Positions 34,180 to 37,832 of a stretch of DNA of 37,832 nucleotides are shown piece after piece; position 1 is the first letter of the stretch; each line of letters opens with the position of its first letter. This DNA comes from Lachnospiraceae bacterium OF09-6 (lineage in GTDB: Bacteria > Bacillota > Clostridia > Lachnospirales > Lachnospiraceae). The DNA is taken from contig QUMM01000032.1 of assembly GCA_003435055.1 (NCBI GenBank), positions 1 through 37,832 on the forward strand, read 5' to 3'. The notes beneath the pieces were generated by a model. The model was given only the letters and a program-made list of their open reading frames with translations, ran no database searches and was not told the DNA's origin. The translations under genes and the position numbers were made by a program.

Positions 34180-36141
34180 TTGGAAAACTATACTAAGTAT
34201 AAGTTAAAAAGTACGGATGAACTGGCTTCCCTGCTGGCTGATAAGGACAATTTGTTCGTCATTGCTTGTAACAAGTGCTTCAAAGAATTTGCGACCGTTG
34301 ACGAGCCGGATTGTGATGAATTTATCAAGTTCGCAGAAGAACAGGGTAAGCATATCACAGGTAGTGCAAAGGTTGATTTTTTATGTAACAAAACTCACAC
34401 AGAAAAAGATTTACCAGATATGATTCCGGAAGGAACAGAAAATATTGTGGTAATTTCCTGTGGCCTTGGTATTCAGACAGTTGCCGGTTTAACAGGCAAA
34501 TCTGTCATTGCAGCCAGCAATTCTTTAAATTACAGGGGACATCATGGTATGGCTCTTACCAAAAAGAGCTGTGATGCATGTGCTCAGTGCTATCTGAACA
34601 TTACAGGTGGTGTCTGTCCGATCGTGGACTGCTCCAAGAGTCTGGTAAATGGACAGTGTGGCGGTGCCAAGAATGGAAAATGCGAAGTAGACCCGAATAA
34701 AGACTGCGCATGGGAGAAGATCTATCATAGACTGGAAAAACAGGGACGTCTGGAAGAATTTTTACATCAGCCGGTACAGCTTCGTGATTACTCCAAAGTA
34801 AACTTTAAATTTGTGAATGATTACGTAAAATCTATCCGTGAAAACAGACTGGAAGGCTACTACGGCGGCGTTCATCCATGTGAACGCAAGGAATTCACAG
34901 AACATCTTCCACTGGTAAAATTCCCGGATCCTGATACAGTAGTGATTCCATTATCTATGCATGCAGGCGCACCGGCCAATCCAGTTGTACAGGTTGGAGA
35001 TACCGTAAAAGTTGGACAGGTGATTGGTGAAGCAGCAGGATTTATCAGCGCTCCGGTTCATTCCAGCGTCAGCGGAACAGTAACAGCGATTGAGAACCAT
35101 AAGCATGCAACCAGAGGAGAATGCTTATCTGTAGTCATTAAATCCGATGGAAAAAATACTCTGCACGAATCTGTAAAACCGAACAAAGATCTTGACAGCC
35201 TTACTCCGGATGAGATTGTGGAAATCGTAAAGAATGCCGGTATCGTAGGTATGGGTGGAGCAGGATTCCCGACATCTGTAAAGCTGAAACCACCTAAGCC
35301 GATTGACACCATTCTGTTAAATGGATGCGAATGCGAGCCATTGCTGACAGCGGACCACAGAGTACTCCTTGAGTACGCAGATGATGTGATTTTTGGCCTG
35401 AAAGCAATGATTAAGACTGTGAATGCGGAAAAAGGTCTGATTGTAATTGAGGATAACAAGCCAGATGCCATTGAACTGATGCAGTCTAAAGTGGCTGACA
35501 TTGATAATATCGATGTAGTAGTAGCGAAAACAAAATATCCACAGGGCGCAGAAAAAATGCTGATCAAACGTGTCATGAAGAGACAGGTTCCAAGCGGCGG
35601 ACTTCCTGCTGATGTGGGATGTGTAGTTGGCAACATCAGTACGACAAAGGCTATTTCTGATGCGATTCAGAAAGGTATGCCATTAATCGAACGTGTGGTA
35701 ACGGTTACCGGAGAAAAACTGAAAAAACCGGGTAACTATATTGTAAAGATTGGTACCAATACCAAAGACCTGATTGACTACTGCGGCGGCGTAACTGACT
35801 CAGATGTGATGTTCAAAGCCGGTGGTCCTATGATGGGATTTGTTCTTCCAGATACGAATGTACCAATTATGAAGGGCTCCAATGGTATTATTGCGATTGA
35901 ACCGGATCAGACAGAGGCGGTATCCTGTATCAAGTGCGGACGCTGTGTAGATGTCTGCCCAATGGAACTTTCTCCGCTGTATTTTGCAAAATACGCGGAT
36001 GAAGAAAACTGGCAGGGCATGAAAGACAAACATGTCATGGACTGTGTAGAATGCCGTTGCTGTGAATATATCTGTTCCTCCAAGATTCCGATTGTATCTA
36101 AGATCAAAGCCGGTAAAGCGGTAGTAAGGGGGATGAAGTAA
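34180..36141 (+). CDS. rnfC2: RnfC2: MetV-like domain fused to an RnfC-like NADH-dehydrogenase domain
   Basis: Encodes 653 residues. TTG 34180 is chosen because AAGGAAGG precedes it and the MetV homology begins there; the open frame extends back to 34066 with no support. Residues 1 to about 215 are a MetV/MTHFR-C-type cysteine domain (CNKC at 30-33, ISCGLGIQTV, CDACAQCYLNITGGVCPI, NGQCGGAKNGKCEV). Residues about 228 to the end are RnfC-like: the barrel MHAGAPANPVVQVGDTV, the nucleotide-binding GMGGAGFPTSVKL, LNGCECEPLLTADHR, and two 4Fe-4S motifs (CIKCGRCVDVC at 583-593, CVECRCCEYIC at 622-632). In acetogens it passes NADH electrons to MetVF for methylene-THF reduction. One base separates it from metV. 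Confidence 0.9.
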   Translation: MENYTKYKLKSTDELASLLADKDNLFVIACNKCFKEFATVDEPDCDEFIKFAEEQGKHITGSAKVDFLCNKTHTEKDLPDMIPEGTENIVVISCGLGIQTVAGLTGKSVIAASNSLNYRGHHGMALTKKSCDACAQCYLNITGGVCPIVDCSKSLVNGQCGGAKNGKCEVDPNKDCAWEKIYHRLEKQGRLEEFLHQPVQLRDYSKVNFKFVNDYVKSIRENRLEGYYGGVHPCERKEFTEHLPLVKFPDPDTVVIPLSMHAGAPANPVVQVGDTVKVGQVIGEAAGFISAPVHSSVSGTVTAIENHKHATRGECLSVVIKSDGKNTLHESVKPNKDLDSLTPDEIVEIVKNAGIVGMGGAGFPTSVKLKPPKPIDTILLNGCECEPLLTADHRVLLEYADDVIFGLKAMIKTVNAEKGLIVIEDNKPDAIELMQSKVADIDNIDVVVAKTKYPQGAEKMLIKRVMKRQVPSGGLPADVGCVVGNISTTKAISDAIQKGMPLIERVVTVTGEKLKKPGNYIVKIGTNTKDLIDYCGGVTDSDVMFKAGGPMMGFVLPDTNVPIMKGSNGIIAIEPDQTEAVSCIKCGRCVDVCPMELSPLYFAKYADEENWQGMKDKHVMDCVECRCCEYICSSKIPIVSKIKAGKAVVRGMK

Positions 36142-36142
36142 G

Positions 36143-36766
36143 ATGTTAATTACAGAATTAAAATCGAAAGAAACACTCGCATCTCTGACAGCAGGAAAGA
36201 AAGTATTTGTAATCAACTGCCATGGATGCAAGGAAGTACATTTCCCTGAAAAAGAAGCAACTGAATTCCAGAAAGAGCTGACAGAAGCTGGAAATGTAAC
36301 AGGTATTATGACAAAAGACTATATCTGCAATCCAGAAAATCTGAAGCTGCGCCTGGAAAAACATATGGATGAAATCAAGGCAGCAGATGTTGTTCTGGTA
36401 TGCTCCTGTGGTATCGGCGTGCAGACAGTTTCAGAATATCTGGATGGCAAGATTGTGTATGCAGGATGTGACACCTATCCACTTCCTGGATTTCAGGGTG
36501 TGACTCCACAGGAATATGACTGCAAGCAGTGCGGAGAATGCTATCTGAACCTGACTGGCGGAATTTGCCCGATTACTGCCTGCTCCAAGAGCCTGGTAAA
36601 CGGACAGTGTGGCGGATCCAAGAACGGCAAGTGCGAAGTGGACAGCAATATGGAATGTGGATGGGAACGCATCTACAGACGTCTGGCACAGATTGGCCGT
36701 CTGGATGTACTGAAGTGTCCGGTACAGGTTCGCAATTATGCAACAGATGATGAAGTATCAAAATAG
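36143..36766 (+). CDS. metV: Methylene-THF reductase zinc/iron-sulfur subunit MetV
   Basis: Encodes 207 residues, about 23 kDa, the normal size for MetV (MTHFR_C domain). Cysteine motifs: INCHGC, YICNPEN, VLVCSCGIGVQTV, CKQCGECYLNLTGGICPI, SKSLVNGQCGGSKNGKCEV, NMECGWERIYRRL. The cysteines may bind Fe-S and Zn and support electron transfer to MetF; this is known for the family, not shown here. It closely resembles the N-terminal domain of the preceding RnfC2, suggesting a duplication within the operon. It begins one base after the rnfC2 stop and is followed by metF after 38 bases. Confidence 0.93.
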   Translation: MLITELKSKETLASLTAGKKVFVINCHGCKEVHFPEKEATEFQKELTEAGNVTGIMTKDYICNPENLKLRLEKHMDEIKAADVVLVCSCGIGVQTVSEYLDGKIVYAGCDTYPLPGFQGVTPQEYDCKQCGECYLNLTGGICPITACSKSLVNGQCGGSKNGKCEVDSNMECGWERIYRRLAQIGRLDVLKCPVQVRNYATDDEVSK

Positions 36767-36804
36767 GAAAAACCTAAATTTATAAATGATTGGAGCAATG
36801 TAAA

Positions 36805-37683
36805 ATGAAAATTACTGAGTTATTTAAACAAGGTGAATTTGTAGTATCTGCAGAAGTAGGACCGCCAAAGGGGATTCACATTGAAGGTTTACTGGAAGAA
36901 GCAAAAACATATTTAAGTGGTATTACAGCAGTCAATGTAACAGATAACCAGTCTTCTGTTATGCGTCTTGGTTCCCTTGCAACCTGTAAGGCATTAAAGG
37001 ACGAAGGGCTGACACCTATTTTCCAGCTGACATGTCGTGACAGAAACCGTATTGCTCTGCAGTCTGATCTCTTAAGCGCAGCAATGCTTGGTATTGATAA
37101 CATTTTGTGCCTGACTGGTGACCATACAAAGATGGGCGACCATCCACAGGCGAAGCCAGTCTTTGACCTGGATTCTGTATCTTTGCTTCATACAGTAAAG
37201 CAGCTGGAATCAGGCGTAGATCTTGGTGGAAACGAACTGGTAGGCGAACCGCCTAAGTTCGCTAAGGGCGCTGTTGTATCACCATGCAGCGATTCTGTAG
37301 ATGCACAGCTGGCAAAGATGGAACGTAAAGTTATGGCAGGTGCTGATTATTTCCAGACGCAGGCAGTTTATGAACCAGAGAAATTCATTAAGTTCATGGA
37401 AAAAGCAAGCCAGTTTGGCAAACCGGTACAGCTTGGTATCGTAATTCCGAAGTCAGCAGGTATGGCAAAATTCATGAACAAGAATGTGGCTGGTATCCAT
37501 GTTCCGGATGAAATGATTGAAGAACTTGCAAAAGACAAAGAAAAGACAAAAGCAGGTATTACAGGTGTAGAGATTGCAGCACGTATTATTAAAGAATGTA
37601 AACCATATTGTCAGGGCGTACATATTATGGCTCTTGGATGGGAATCAAAAGTGCCTGATTTATTAAAACTGGCTGAAATCTAA
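36805..37683 (+). CDS. metF: Methylenetetrahydrofolate reductase MetF
   Basis: Flavin TIM-barrel enzyme reducing methylene-THF to methyl-THF, the last step of the methyl branch of the Wood-Ljungdahl pathway or of methionine methyl supply. Encodes 292 residues: VVSAEVGPPKG (catalytic Glu region), VNVTDNQSSVMRLGSLATC, TCRDRNRIALQSDL, NILCLTGDH, and ADYFQTQAVYE. ATG 36805 follows TTGGAGCAATG; an upstream TTG at 36790 is inside that region. With metV and rnfC2 directly upstream it should form the MetVF-RnfC2 complex seen in acetogens. A terminator follows. Confidence 0.96.
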   Translation: MKITELFKQGEFVVSAEVGPPKGIHIEGLLEEAKTYLSGITAVNVTDNQSSVMRLGSLATCKALKDEGLTPIFQLTCRDRNRIALQSDLLSAAMLGIDNILCLTGDHTKMGDHPQAKPVFDLDSVSLLHTVKQLESGVDLGGNELVGEPPKFAKGAVVSPCSDSVDAQLAKMERKVMAGADYFQTQAVYEPEKFIKFMEKASQFGKPVQLGIVIPKSAGMAKFMNKNVAGIHVPDEMIEELAKDKEKTKAGITGVEIAARIIKECKPYCQGVHIMALGWESKVPDLLKLAEI

Positions 37684-37707
37684 AAAATATTATTTTTTGA
37701 ACTGTGC

Positions 37708-37753
37708 AAAAGGACAGGAACTTTCTATAATAAAGAAAGAACTTGTCCTTTTT
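37708..37753 (+). terminator. Intrinsic terminator of rnfC2-metV-metF
   Basis: AAAAGGACA (37708-37716) pairs with TGTCCTTTT (37744-37752), with an inner CTTTCT/AGAAAG stem and a small internal loop, followed by T residues. Confidence 0.85.
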
Positions 37754-37832
37754 GTAATATAGTTCTAAAAAAAATGTGAAAAAATGCACGGATCAATTGT
37801 AGCAAAAAATGAAATATTTTTTCGTCAAATAT

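Noticed and set aside
31097..36141. Functional link between the ABC importer and the methylene-THF reductase operon
   Set aside because: They are separated by a good terminator and a separate promoter; adjacency alone is not enough.

Overview
The window looks like chromosomal DNA of a Firmicutes gut anaerobe of the Lachnospiraceae (Clostridium cluster XIVa). A Blautia-like acetogen is my best guess. The reasons are the gene order (plsX-acpP-rnc-smc-ftsY, ylxM-ffh-rpsP-KH-rimM-trmD-rplS-lepB-rbgA-rnhB-yraN), purine-rich ribosome binding sites, a long-form PRPP synthetase, and an rnfC2-metV-metF cluster typical of acetogenic methylene-THF reductases. This is inference from gene content; no search was run.

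Layout. (1) 1-4.9 kb is a visibly AT-rich accessory cassette, all on +: a secreted YD-repeat-like protein, a small secreted protein of about 135 residues with its own promoter, a lipoprotein, two ABC-2 type membrane subunits, an ABC ATPase and a membrane-anchored extracytoplasmic protein. It resembles peptide export/immunity cassettes, but its function is not known. (2) 4.9-8.85 kb is a scar region: an AraC regulator and a 2-hydroxyacyl-CoA dehydratase activase fragment meet head to head, both without their 5' ends. They are followed by an mntR-like fragment cut off near an IS1182-family element. (3) 8.9-25.2 kb is the core block for phospholipid synthesis (plsX, acpP), RNA processing (rnc), chromosome organisation (smc), protein targeting (ftsY, ylxM, ffh), ribosome/tRNA maturation (rpsP, khpA, rimM, trmD, rplS, rbgA), secretion (lepB), RNase HII, YraN and the PgeF-type enzyme. 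Threonine ammonia-lyase (ilvA) sits between ftsY and ylxM-ffh. (4) 25.2-31.0 kb has prs on the minus strand, then divergently a PDZ-radical SAM DUF512 protein, der, plsY and gpsA. (5) 31.0-33.9 kb is a three-gene ABC importer of the TrpXYZ type. (6) 34.0-37.8 kb encodes a methylene-THF reductase complex: an RnfC2 with an N-terminal MetV-like domain, a free MetV, and MetF.

The most pervasive oddity is technical or evolutionary. At least eleven genes (including plsX, ffh, trmD and gpsA, which such a cell can hardly lose) are broken by what looks like one missing base, usually in a short run of identical bases. Restoring one base at each site gives a normal full-length protein, so uncorrected consensus errors are the simplest explanation. 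Two intergenic stretches (10270-10411 and 21488-21652) are packed with nested palindromes and look like mobile or structured repeats. No tRNA, rRNA or CRISPR array was seen.
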